Assembly: GCF_000020585.3 (NCBI RefSeq)
Contig: NC_011138.3
Coordinates: 4,329,518 to 4,345,384 of the forward strand
Direction: 5' to 3'
DNA from: Alteromonas mediterranea DE
Lineage (GTDB): Bacteria; Pseudomonadota; Gammaproteobacteria; Enterobacterales; Alteromonadaceae
Length of the DNA stretch: 15,867 bases
The notes under the pieces were generated by a model, which saw nothing but the letters and a program-made list of their open reading frames with translations, had not been told where the DNA came from and made no database searches. Positions 8,686 through 15,851 of the stretch are shown here, one piece after another (positions within the stretch are counted from its first letter, which is position 1; the number at the start of each line of letters is the position of its first letter). Made by a program: the position numbers and the translations under genes.

Positions 8686-9884
8686 TGGAACAATTATTGG
8701 TGCGTTTAGGCGCCAACTACACCGATCCGATAAGCTGGCTGGTTTATTCAAAAACAGAAGATGAAATTATTGCTTCTGGTGAATTGCCAAGTGCAGAAGA
8801 CTTATCTACGCTAACCGAACGCGCAGGCCAGCGAAGCGTTATTGCTTTAGCCCCTAGCAGTGACATATTGCTCAAATGGGTAGAGCTACCGCCTAAAGCG
8901 GGTCGCAAGATAATCAGCGCTATCCCGTTTATGCTTGAAGACGAGTTGGCTACCGACATTAGCCAACAGTTCTTTGCCATTGGCCCTAAGCGTGGCGATG
9001 AGCAAGCGGTGGCGATAGTCAGTCACGAAAAGATGCTTCAATGGCAAGCTTGGTTAAGCGAAGCTGGTCTTTTCTGCGACACCATTATTCCTGACGTTCT
9101 CGCTGTTCCTGCAACGCCTAATGGCTGGTCGGTGCTCACATTAGGCGAGCAGTTACTGGTTCGCCAAGATGAGTTTAAAGGCGTTCAGGGCGAGCAAGCG
9201 TGGTTACTACCAACCCTTGTGCACTTCACTGCGCAGCAGGAAGCCCCGGTGACTATCACAAACTACGCGGGTATCGATTTAAGTAGCTTGCCCAATATCG
9301 AAGAAGCACAGGCACCACTTGAATTGCCCATGCAAGTATTGGCTAAAGAAGCCATGCAAAGCAGCTTTAACTTATGCCAAGGCGAGTACAAACTTAAACG
9401 CAAACGCAGCGGTGTGCTAAGCCAGTGGCGTGTAGCCGCTGTGCTCGCGGTACTTGCACTGTGTACCAGTCTTATTGATAAGGGCGTTACCCTTTATCAG
9501 CTAAAATCGGAAAACCAAGCGCTTAGCAGTGAAATAAATGCTGCGGTAAAAGCAGGCTTCCCCAATATTGGCACTTATCGCAACGTTCGATTAAAGCTAC
9601 AAAGTGAGCTTGCAAAGCTAGAGCAGGGCGGCGGTGATGCCTCTATGCTTATTATGCTAGATCAGCTTGCGCCAGCATTCACAGCAACAGACGTTAAGCC
9701 TCAAACCTTGCGCTTCGACGCCTCGCGCACTGAAATTCGCATTCAGGCACAAGGTAAAAATTTTGAAGCATTAGAGCAGTTTAAACGCAGCGCCGAAAAC
9801 GCGGGCTTTCTGGTTGAACAAGGTGCTATCAATAACCGTGACAACGGCGTTGTAGGTACAGTGTCAGTAAGGAGTACGTCGTGA
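8685..9884 (+). CDS. gspL: Type II secretion system assembly platform protein GspL
   Basis: GspL is a single-pass inner-membrane protein that recruits the GspE ATPase on the cytoplasmic side and pairs with GspM in the periplasm. The 399-residue product has a large cytoplasmic actin-like domain (about 1-245) with the conserved patches LKWVELP and AIPFMLEDELA. One membrane helix follows (about 250-267), then a short helical linker rich in Glu, Lys and Ala, and a periplasmic ferredoxin-like domain (about 310-399). The length matches the family (about 390-410). The start shares one base with the gspK stop, and the stop overlaps the GTG of gspM. Confidence 0.96.
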   Translation: MEQLLVRLGANYTDPISWLVYSKTEDEIIASGELPSAEDLSTLTERAGQRSVIALAPSSDILLKWVELPPKAGRKIISAIPFMLEDELATDISQQFFAIGPKRGDEQAVAIVSHEKMLQWQAWLSEAGLFCDTIIPDVLAVPATPNGWSVLTLGEQLLVRQDEFKGVQGEQAWLLPTLVHFTAQQEAPVTITNYAGIDLSSLPNIEEAQAPLELPMQVLAKEAMQSSFNLCQGEYKLKRKRSGVLSQWRVAAVLAVLALCTSLIDKGVTLYQLKSENQALSSEINAAVKAGFPNIGTYRNVRLKLQSELAKLEQGGGDASMLIMLDQLAPAFTATDVKPQTLRFDASRTEIRIQAQGKNFEALEQFKRSAENAGFLVEQGAINNRDNGVVGTVSVRSTS

Positions 9885-10360
9885 ACGCACTATTAGAAAA
9901 ATACAAAGCCCTCACTGAACGTGAGCAAAAACTGGTGCTTATTTCCGCTGTTATGATTGCGATTGCGCTGTTCTATTTTGCTGTTTGGTCGCCACTTAAT
10001 ACTGCTTTAGACAAACAGAAGCAGCTGCTTGATAACCAGCAGTCGCTTTTAGTTTGGGTAAAAGACAGCGGTGCACGCGCACAGCAATTACGCCGCAGTA
10101 CGGGCAGTAAACGCGCCTTTTCTGGCTCTTTACCCCAAGCGGTAAACCGCACTACCGCTCAGCACGACATTGCTATTTCACGCATGCAGCCTCAGGGTGA
10201 TGAGCTTCAAGTGTGGGTAGATCAAGCGCCTTTTAACGCGGTTTTAGACTGGCTAAAAGCCATGGAAAACATGGGCGTAGTTATTCTTCAAGCCGATATT
10301 GCCGAAGCAGATGCCCCAGGCTATATCAAAATTCGCCGACTACAGTTAGGTAAAGCATGA
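9881..10360 (+). CDS. gspM: Type II secretion system assembly platform protein GspM
   Basis: GspM is a small inner-membrane protein that binds and stabilises GspL. The 159-residue product has a short cytoplasmic N-terminus with the typical LTEREQKL motif, a membrane helix at about 18-36 ending FAVWSPL, a helical periplasmic linker (about 40-75) and a C-terminal ferredoxin-like domain including FNAVLDWLKAM. It starts with GTG rather than ATG, overlapping the gspL stop as GTGA. A perfect TAAGGAG at 9868-9874, 6 nt upstream, makes this start convincing. The stop overlaps gspN as ATGA. Confidence 0.95.
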   Translation: MNALLEKYKALTEREQKLVLISAVMIAIALFYFAVWSPLNTALDKQKQLLDNQQSLLVWVKDSGARAQQLRRSTGSKRAFSGSLPQAVNRTTAQHDIAISRMQPQGDELQVWVDQAPFNAVLDWLKAMENMGVVILQADIAEADAPGYIKIRRLQLGKA

Positions 10361-11121
10361 AGTCGAAAGTTAGTTGGATAATAGGCGGCATTCTCGCCTT
10401 TTTATTGTTTGCCATCGCATACATCCCTGCAGTACAAGTGATTGGCCGACTGTCGCTGCCAAATAATGTTTCTATCAGCGGGGTCAGCGGCAGCTTATTT
10501 TCGGGTAAAGCGCAGACGGTGGTAGTGAATAGCCTTCCAATTAATAACGTAAAATGGGAGCTTAATCCGCTACACCTGTTACTGGGTAAAGCTAAGCTTG
10601 ACCTCAAAGCAGGTAACATTCGCGATAAAAACGACATTGCCTTTGAAGGGCCTGTTACCACCGGGCTTTTTAGCCAAAATACGGTTAATACTGAAAACTT
10701 TACCCTTTACCTTCCTGTAGACAGAGTGCTTGCGCAGGTTCGCTTACCTCTGCCCGTTAACGCAGGCGGGCGCTTTAAGGTCTCGCTTAATGACCTAACC
10801 TTTGGTCCAGCGTGTGAGTCGCTTGATGGTACGGGAGATTGGCTTAATGCAACGGTAGCAGGTACCCAAGGGCCCATTGATTTCGGCACCTACTCTGCGA
10901 CACTTCGTTGTGAAGGTGAAGATATTGGCATAATGGTGAACGAGCCTAATTTGCTAAGCTTATCTATGGATGCGGTTATACCGACAAACATGAAAAACAT
11001 TCGAGTGAGCGGTCAATTTAAGCCTGATGCGAGCTTGCCCAATGAAGTTCATCAAGCGGCACGCTTATTTGGTACGCCTAATAACAGTGGCTTTATTGCG
11101 TTTCAGATTCCTCGAACGTAA
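10357..11121 (+). CDS. gspN: Type II secretion system protein GspN
   Basis: GspN is an accessory T2SS protein anchored in the inner membrane with a periplasmic body. It is present only in some systems and its exact role is unclear. The 254-residue product has an N-terminal membrane anchor (about residues 7-23) and then a beta-rich body with the family-typical segments VSGSLFSGKA and VKWELNPLHLLLGKA. Two cysteines, C153 and C185, could form a periplasmic disulfide (inference). The start overlaps the gspM stop. It is the last recognisable gsp gene; a hairpin and then a DUF945 gene follow on the same strand. Confidence 0.93.
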   Translation: MKSKVSWIIGGILAFLLFAIAYIPAVQVIGRLSLPNNVSISGVSGSLFSGKAQTVVVNSLPINNVKWELNPLHLLLGKAKLDLKAGNIRDKNDIAFEGPVTTGLFSQNTVNTENFTLYLPVDRVLAQVRLPLPVNAGGRFKVSLNDLTFGPACESLDGTGDWLNATVAGTQGPIDFGTYSATLRCEGEDIGIMVNEPNLLSLSMDAVIPTNMKNIRVSGQFKPDASLPNEVHQAARLFGTPNNSGFIAFQIPRT

Positions 11122-11147
11122 CTTATAGAGCAACGATAAATTGTCTA

Positions 11148-11168
11148 GGCCATAAACCGATTATGGCC
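11148..11168 (+). other. Perfect 8-bp hairpin after gspN
   Basis: GGCCATAA (11148-11155), loop ACCGA, TTATGGCC (11161-11168) forms a perfect stem in the 91-nt spacer between gspN and the DUF945 gene. No T-run follows, so it is not a classical intrinsic terminator. It could protect the 3' end of the gsp mRNA, reduce read-through, or be an operator. Its role is unknown. Confidence 0.5.
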
Positions 11169-11212
11169 CAGGCCCCATGTAAATTGATTATTTCTGAACA
11201 AAGGATTGTACA

Positions 11213-12646
11213 ATGAACAAACCTCTTTTAGCCGGCGCAGGTATTACTTTAGTTGCGCTTGGTGTTGCCCCTTACTTTATTGGCTCTAGTGTTGAAGATA
11301 ATATCAACGCAGCAGTAAACGAATTGAATGAACAAGCCGTCTACTCGGCCGAAGTACTTTCGTACGACAAAGGCTGGTTTTCGACAACGGCAGAAATCAA
11401 ACTTGCTGTCGACTTTCAAGCGCTAGTCAATGCACAAAATGTCGATGCAGCTGAAATGCCTATTGAAGAAAACCCTAGCGTTACCGCTACCTTGGTTGCT
11501 CATCACGGCCCTGTATATTTTGGCGACGGTGTAGGATTAGGCCGCGTTCACTACACGGTGTTTATTGATGGCGATAAATTAAGAGAGTACGTTCAATGGG
11601 ATGCGCAACAACCCATTTATCGCAATGAAGGCGTGGTTGGACTATTTGGCGGTCTCAGCTACGCAGATGTTATTCCAGCCCTTAGCGCAACCAATGAGGA
11701 AGAAGGTTTCACCCTGCTTTTCTCTGGCTATAAGGGTGAAGCTGCACCTGATGGCGACCAGACGTTATATACGTCTTTTGGTGAATCGCTAAGCATCAAC
11801 GCTGATGAGTTTTCGATGAAATTATCCAATTTATCCATGGATGTAAGCTATAACGGCAGTATGGTAGAGGCCTTCAAGGGCGACCTGTTTGAATCGAAAG
11901 TCAAAGCACTTATCGAAAATATGGAAGTTACCGGCCTTGAAGCAGGAGAAACGGTAAAGCTTGAGAATATTGCCCTTGTAACAGACACCGATATTGATGA
12001 AGACAGCAACACAGCCAATGTTTACGTGGAATACGCTATTGATAAGGTAACGGGGCCCGACCTTGAAGCCTCTGACATGGTGTTAGGTGTTGCCCTAAAT
12101 AACTTAGACGTTGATTTCATCAAAGCTTACCAAGATTTTAGCAATACATCACTGCTCGTGCCCTCAGAAGAAGTCCCCGCCAAAATGATGGAATTTATTG
12201 AGGCTAACTTGCTTACTCAGCTTAAAGCAGAGCCTGAGCTTAACATTACCAAGCTTAAAGCAACCTTACCTGAAGGCTCGTTTAACGCCTACGCAAATAC
12301 CAAGTTAGTTGGTATTGATGCGCTGCCAGGTACGATGGAAGATGTGGCTTATTGGGTAACACACTTACTGGCCGATGCACAAGTAACCGCCGACAAAGCC
12401 TTTGCGCAAAGCGTAGCGTCTGGCTACATGATGGGGCAGTTAATGGCAACGCCGCAAGCGCAAAATATGTCGGCAGAAGAGCTTGAAGCCGCTGTCGAGC
12501 AGCAAACCCCAATGGTTTTAAGCACCTTTGCTCAGCAAGGCTTGATAAAAGAAACCGAGAATGGTTACGAGACAAAATTAGTGCTTAAAGATGGCAAAGC
12601 CAGCGTTAACGGTACGCCTATTCCGCTACCTTTTGCGCCTCAATAG
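11213..12646 (+). CDS. DUF945 (YdgA-like) family protein
   Basis: This 477-residue protein resembles the DUF945 family (E. coli YdgA, about 500 residues), whose function is not established. An N-terminal uncleaved-looking signal anchor (about residues 4-24) is followed by the family motif SYDKGWFSTTAEI (about 50-62). The segment with HHGPVYFGDG (about 96-105) matches the DHGP motif of YdgA. The rest is acidic and beta-rich, with a helical, Gln/Ala-rich stretch near 400-445 and the C-terminal KDGKASVNGTPIPL typical of the family. It is predicted to be inner-membrane anchored and exposed to the periplasm. AAGGA at 11201-11205, 7 nt before the ATG, supports the start. It follows gspN on the same strand after 91 nt, so read-through from the T2SS operon is possible; no promoter stands out in the spacer. 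A strong terminator follows. A functional link with secretion is only a hypothesis. Confidence 0.85.
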   Translation: MNKPLLAGAGITLVALGVAPYFIGSSVEDNINAAVNELNEQAVYSAEVLSYDKGWFSTTAEIKLAVDFQALVNAQNVDAAEMPIEENPSVTATLVAHHGPVYFGDGVGLGRVHYTVFIDGDKLREYVQWDAQQPIYRNEGVVGLFGGLSYADVIPALSATNEEEGFTLLFSGYKGEAAPDGDQTLYTSFGESLSINADEFSMKLSNLSMDVSYNGSMVEAFKGDLFESKVKALIENMEVTGLEAGETVKLENIALVTDTDIDEDSNTANVYVEYAIDKVTGPDLEASDMVLGVALNNLDVDFIKAYQDFSNTSLLVPSEEVPAKMMEFIEANLLTQLKAEPELNITKLKATLPEGSFNAYANTKLVGIDALPGTMEDVAYWVTHLLADAQVTADKAFAQSVASGYMMGQLMATPQAQNMSAEELEAAVEQQTPMVLSTFAQQGLIKETENGYETKLVLKDGKASVNGTPIPLPFAPQ

Positions 12647-12663
12647 CAAGTAACAACACAAAA

Positions 12664-12704
12664 GGCGCCAGACACGTGCAGTGTCACCCGATACAGCTAG
12701 CGCC
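12664..12704. other. Nested inverted repeats downstream of the DUF945 gene
   Basis: An outer pair GGCGC (12664-12668) / GCGCC (12700-12704) encloses a hairpin GACAC-GTGCA-GTGTC (12671-12685). No T-run follows on the + strand; on the minus strand GGCGCC is followed by only four Ts. It lies just before the strong terminator and may be folded RNA in the 3' untranslated region. Support is weak. Confidence 0.3.
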
Positions 12705-12729
12705 AAATTCTAGCTTATTTAGCCTAAAT

Positions 12730-12762
12730 AAAAAAACGGGCACGTAATACGTGCCCGTTTTT
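12730..12762. terminator. Bidirectional intrinsic terminator
   Basis: ACGGGCACGT (12736-12745), loop AAT, ACGTGCCCGT (12749-12758) forms a perfect GC-rich 10-bp stem. It has a T-run to 12762 on the + side and an A-run from 12730 on the other, which is a T-run on the minus strand. It sits between the converging DUF945 gene (+) and the aldehyde dehydrogenase gene (-) and should end both transcripts. Confidence 0.92.
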
Positions 12763-12788
12763 AATTAACGATATTAAATAGCTAATGA

Positions 12789-14177
12789 CTATTCAGCAGC
12801 CTTCTCCGCTACCATAATGGTTTTAATGTTTACGAACTCACGCATACCATATCCACCGTGCTCACGACCATAGCCGCTATCTTTTACGCCACCAAAGGGT
12901 AGGTTAGGCTGGGCTAACGAGTAGCCGTTGATATTTACCATGCCCGTATCGAACTCGTCTTTAGCAAGTTCTACCGCTTTGTCAGTATCTGTACTAAAAA
13001 TACCGCCGCCTAAACCATAGCGAGAATCGTTCGCTACCTCCATGGCTTGCTTATCATCACGGGCGCGTATTAATGAGGCTACGGGACCGAACAGTTCGTC
13101 ATCGTATGCAGGCATACCAGAGGAGACGTCTTCAAGTACCGTTACCGGGTAGAAGTACCCATCCGAATCTGGGATCACGCCACCTAACGTTAACGATGCA
13201 CCGGCATCTAGCGACTTTTTCACTTGCTCATGAAGCTCATCACGTAAATCTTCTCTCGCCATTGGGCCTAAATCGGTATTCTCATCGGTGGGGTCGCCCA
13301 CTTTAAGTTTTTTACACTTCGCGACGAATTTATCTCTAAATTCATCATATACGCTATCGACTACAACAAAGCGCTTCGCAGCAACACAAGTTTCGCCGTT
13401 ATTGATCACACGACCTTGAATACACATCTCTACCGCATTATCGATATCTGCATCTTCAAGTACCACAAAGGCGTCGTTACTACCCAACTCCATTACGGTT
13501 TTCTTCGATAAACTGGCGGCTTCTTTTGCTACCTGTTTACCAACTTCATCACTACCGGTAAAAGTTACGCCACGAACATATTTGTGTTTTATTAAGTCAC
13601 TGGCCGTACTGCCGTCTATAAGCAACGACTGATAAACATTTTTCGGGAAACCCGCATCTTCATACATTTGTTGAATAGCCTGGGCCATACCAAATACATT
13701 CTGCGCGTGTTTAAGTACCGTTGTGTTACCCGCCATAATGTTCGACACGCTGTAGCGAATAACTTGGTATAGCGGGAAATTCCAAGGCTGAATACCTAAG
13801 ATAACGCCAATGGGTTGATAGGTAATAATAGCGCGACCACCTTCGAAGATACGGTGCTCATCTTCTAGCATTGATGCACCATGCTCGGCGGTATAACGAC
13901 ATATTTGTGCACATAATTGCACTTCTTGCTTACCCTGCGCCGTTACTTTCCCCATTTCTCGGGTCATTAAGCTTGCAAGGTCATCAATGCGTTCTTCCAT
14001 TAAGTCAGCAAGGTTGTTTAGCAAATCGGCGCGGGTTTCAAATGATGTACGGCGCCAGTTCAAGTAAGCTTCTTGTGAGCGTGTTACGGCTTGCTCTGCG
14101 TCCTCAGCTGACATCAAATGATAATGATCGATCTTTTCACCTGTAGCAGGGTTGTAGGTATTGATTGTCTCACTCAT
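12789..14177 (-). CDS. sad: NAD(P)-dependent succinate-semialdehyde dehydrogenase (Sad/YneI type)
   Basis: This cytoplasmic aldehyde dehydrogenase is predicted to oxidise succinate semialdehyde to succinate, the last step of 4-aminobutyrate breakdown. At 462 residues it matches the short Sad (YneI) class rather than the longer GabD class (about 480). It also shares Sad-like blocks, such as LGPMAREDLRDELHEQVKKS. Visible motifs are the Rossmann-region IQPWNFPLYQV, the FTGSDEVG nucleotide loop, catalytic general base Glu230 in MELGSNDAF, and nucleophile Cys264 in NNGETCVAAKRF; the 34-residue spacing is standard for the superfamily. The ATG at 14177 is chosen because AAGGAG lies 7 nt upstream, while the in-frame GTG at 14183 would touch that site. 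No GABA transaminase or transporter is next to it; it appears to be a single-gene unit ending at the shared terminator. Exact aldehyde and cofactor preference cannot be read from sequence; some genomes name such genes gabD. Confidence 0.9.
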   Translation of the reverse strand: MSETINTYNPATGEKIDHYHLMSAEDAEQAVTRSQEAYLNWRRTSFETRADLLNNLADLMEERIDDLASLMTREMGKVTAQGKQEVQLCAQICRYTAEHGASMLEDEHRIFEGGRAIITYQPIGVILGIQPWNFPLYQVIRYSVSNIMAGNTTVLKHAQNVFGMAQAIQQMYEDAGFPKNVYQSLLIDGSTASDLIKHKYVRGVTFTGSDEVGKQVAKEAASLSKKTVMELGSNDAFVVLEDADIDNAVEMCIQGRVINNGETCVAAKRFVVVDSVYDEFRDKFVAKCKKLKVGDPTDENTDLGPMAREDLRDELHEQVKKSLDAGASLTLGGVIPDSDGYFYPVTVLEDVSSGMPAYDDELFGPVASLIRARDDKQAMEVANDSRYGLGGGIFSTDTDKAVELAKDEFDTGMVNINGYSLAQPNLPFGGVKDSGYGREHGGYGMREFVNIKTIMVAEKAAE

Positions 14178-14184
14178 TGTCACT

Positions 14185-14190
14185 CTCCTT
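14185..14190 (-). promoter_or_regulatory. Ribosome binding site of the aldehyde dehydrogenase gene
   Basis: Read on the minus strand, AAGGAG lies 7 nt before the ATG at 14177. The upstream in-frame GTG at 14183 is essentially adjacent to it, which excludes that codon as the start. Confidence 0.8.
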
Positions 14191-14399
14191 AATCCGTTTG
14201 GTCTAAAGATGGTGCAACTAAAAAGCCAAGGTGCCGCAAAAGTTTTTAGCCATAATTTTCAATAGGTTAAGATTAAAATCAAGTGTGACGCGTAAAAGAT
14301 AAAGTAAAACTAATTGGAAAAGATTCCCTAACGCAGTAAAGATTTCAGAGCGAGTGCTCAGTATTTGAGGCTGATCACAATGTATTGCTTAAACCCAAG

Positions 14400-14435
14400 A
14401 AAAACTCACCATTATCGAAGATGTTAGTGAGTTTT
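14400..14435 (-). terminator. Probable intrinsic terminator of the yrfG-yjjX transcript
   Basis: AAAACTCAC (14401-14409) pairs with GTGAGTTTT (14427-14435), and an inner CAT/ATG pair extends the stem across a bulge. On the minus strand the stem runs into TTTTT (14404-14400). It lies about 70 nt after the yjjX stop, in the right place and orientation. The stem is AT-rich and the loop is imperfect, so strength is uncertain. Confidence 0.55.
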
Positions 14436-14507
14436 CGGTGAATTCCAGCCTTTTTACTGTATCTAAAAGAAGTAACCCAGATTTACAATATTTTTATGAA
14501 AGGGAGG

Positions 14508-15053
14508 TTAGTCGGTATAAAGATCGGGAAAGTGGAACTTCGCCATAGCGAGGGTTAACGCGACTTCATAGACGCTTTGTCGCGTGGCGTGATTTAAGGT
14601 GAGAAGACCTATAGCTCCGCCTTTTTGTTTCACGTTGACCGTATCGAAAAGCTTATCCATTACTGCCCCTAGCTCTTCACCGCGCTGCAATGCCTGATAC
14701 ACACTAACGGGGATAGGCAGGCTGGCGCTTCTTGAAACCGACCAATGCCCCTCGTGATATATCGCTACATAAGCAAACGTTGCAGGGCCATCTTCGAAAA
14801 CGTCGACACCGCCTTCAATCGCCACGTACCAAGCATCGGTTAACCCGCCTTGATGGTGTGCAAGCATGGCTTTAATACGATTGATGGCACCTAGGCGGGT
14901 TTCATCTTCATTCATAGGCTGGTCAGGTACGCCACTTGGCACTGCCACACCTTGTGCATCAAAATCATGCTCTAACGTGTCAGATAGAGTGTTGAGTGCC
15001 GCATTCACTTTTACCGGGTTTATCGACCCAACGTAAATTGTATCTGAGACCAT
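14508..15053 (-). CDS. yjjX: Inosine/xanthosine triphosphatase YjjX
   Basis: YjjX (NTPase, YjjX/DUF84 family) hydrolyses the non-canonical nucleotides ITP and XTP, keeping them out of DNA and RNA. The 181-residue product aligns by eye with E. coli YjjX (about 170): an N-terminal VGSINPVKVNA nucleotide-binding segment, GVPDQPMNEDETRLGAINR, the core YVAIEGGVD, SRSASLPIPVSV, and KGGAIGLLT near the C-terminus. The ATG at 15053 is preferred over the one at 15089. It gives the family N-terminus and has GAAGGA 9 nt upstream. The longer form would overlap yrfG by 23 nt without a ribosome binding site. The gene starts 13 nt after the yrfG stop and is likely translated from the same mRNA. Confidence 0.9.
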   Translation of the reverse strand: MVSDTIYVGSINPVKVNAALNTLSDTLEHDFDAQGVAVPSGVPDQPMNEDETRLGAINRIKAMLAHHQGGLTDAWYVAIEGGVDVFEDGPATFAYVAIYHEGHWSVSRSASLPIPVSVYQALQRGEELGAVMDKLFDTVNVKQKGGAIGLLTLNHATRQSVYEVALTLAMAKFHFPDLYTD

Positions 15054-15062
15054 TGGCTTTCG

Positions 15063-15068
15063 TCCTTC
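15063..15068 (-). promoter_or_regulatory. Ribosome binding site deciding the yjjX start
   Basis: On the minus strand GAAGGA lies 9 nt before the ATG at 15053 and overlaps the yrfG stop codon, suggesting coupled translation. It supports 15053 over the upstream in-frame ATG at 15089. Confidence 0.7.
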
Positions 15069-15780
15069 AAAAACGTGTTTTTGCGACATTAGTCACTGGA
15101 TTTGCTTTGATATCTTCAAGCATCAAGCGATAGTCTCGCACTGCCGGGAATTCACTAATATTGCGATTAGGCAACGTGCTGTCTGGGTTATCTACTGCCA
15201 GTAAATGCTTAATACCGTAAGTCTTAGCTGCATTCAATATGGGAAGAGAGTCATCGACGAATAACGTGCGACTGGCGTCAAATTCAACCCGGGCTTGTAA
15301 TCGCTCCCATAGCAGCTGAGATTCTTTTGTCACACCAAACTCATGGGTAGAAATTAAGTTATCAATGTGAGAATCAAGCTGAGTATGCTCAATTTTAAGC
15401 GCCAAACTATGAGGGTGAGCATTGGTGACCAGCACAACTTCTCTGCCCGATCCATGGAGCGCATCAAGGAATGGAATGGTGTCTTCGCGAAGTGCCAATA
15501 AATGGGCGAGTTCCCGTTTTAGCGGCATAAACTCGTTTTCTAAGTCGAGTGCCAGTGACTCGGCCCAATAATCGAGGCAATACCACTGAATTTGACCAAA
15601 CACTGCCTCGTAGCGCTTAGACATTTCTTGCTGAGTTTGCGCCTCTGAAACCCCTCGTAATTCAGCCAGACGCTTTGGTAAATGATGCAACCAGAACTGA
15701 TTGTCATAGTGAAGGTCCAACAGGGTACCGTCCATATCGAGTAGTACAGTGTCTATTTCATTCCAGGGCAGAAAGGGCAA
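15067..15780 (-). CDS. yrfG: GMP/IMP nucleotidase YrfG (HAD family)
   Basis: YrfG is a haloacid dehalogenase-like phosphatase; the E. coli enzyme dephosphorylates purine mononucleotides such as GMP and IMP. The 237-residue product carries all HAD motifs: motif I DMDGT with nucleophile D15 and acid/base D17, motif II T119-N120 in LVTNAHPHS, motif III K152 in FGVTKES, and motif IV D176-D177 in LFVDDS. The insert WYCLDYWAESLALDL and LREDTIPFLDAL match YrfG specifically rather than other HAD subfamilies. Translation begins at TTG (15780): the conserved PWNEIDTVLLDMDGT follows at once, no ATG is available, and AAGGA lies 7 nt upstream. It is followed by yjjX after 13 nt and is divergent from the putative nudE. 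Confidence 0.92.
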   Translation of the reverse strand: MPFLPWNEIDTVLLDMDGTLLDLHYDNQFWLHHLPKRLAELRGVSEAQTQQEMSKRYEAVFGQIQWYCLDYWAESLALDLENEFMPLKRELAHLLALREDTIPFLDALHGSGREVVLVTNAHPHSLALKIEHTQLDSHIDNLISTHEFGVTKESQLLWERLQARVEFDASRTLFVDDSLPILNAAKTYGIKHLLAVDNPDSTLPNRNISEFPAVRDYRLMLEDIKANPVTNVAKTRF

Positions 15781-15787
15781 GCGATTT

Positions 15788-15792
15788 TCCTT
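15788..15792 (-). promoter_or_regulatory. Ribosome binding site of yrfG (TTG start)
   Basis: On the minus strand AAGGA sits 7 nt before the TTG at 15780. This supports a non-ATG start at the point where similarity to YrfG begins. Confidence 0.7.
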
Positions 15793-15813
15793 ATAATGAA
15801 GTAAGCTAATAAA

Positions 15814-15823
15814 TTGTATACAA
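15814..15823. promoter_or_regulatory. Perfect 10-bp palindrome in a divergent promoter region
   Basis: TTGTATACAA is a perfect palindrome in the 71-nt spacer between divergent yrfG and the putative nudE. Sites of this form (TTGTATACAA-like) are known for some FCD-type GntR regulators. No regulator gene is in the window, so the operator role is an inference; the AT-rich sequence could also simply be part of a promoter. Confidence 0.35.
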
Positions 15824-15851
15824 GTATGATAACAAAGTTGTAGCGAGAGAC

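Larger units (their letters stand above)
14178..14507. other. 330-nt AT-rich noncoding region
   Basis: This stretch separates the aldehyde dehydrogenase gene from yjjX, both on the minus strand. It must hold the promoter of the former and the 3' end of the latter. It contains the dehydrogenase ribosome binding site, a hairpin near 14400-14435, and a weak CRP-like sequence TTTGA-N6-TCACA at 14364-14379. No good -35/-10 pair could be picked with confidence. The short open frames in it (under 20 codons) have no ribosome binding sites. No RNA gene was recognised. Confidence 0.6.

Noticed and set aside
14209..14265. Small + strand frame of 18 codons in the noncoding region
   Set aside because: No ribosome binding site, no recognisable sequence, and a length expected by chance.
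14284..14299. TGTGA half-site considered as a CRP site
   Set aside because: The second half-site is absent at the required 6-nt spacing.
14379..14426. Small + strand frame of 15 codons overlapping the yjjX-side hairpin
   Set aside because: No ribosome binding site; the hairpin in the same place is better explained as a terminator.
15067..15089. yjjX start at 15089 with a 23-nt overlap into yrfG
   Set aside because: No Shine-Dalgarno sequence before it, and the extra 12 residues are not part of the YjjX family N-terminus.
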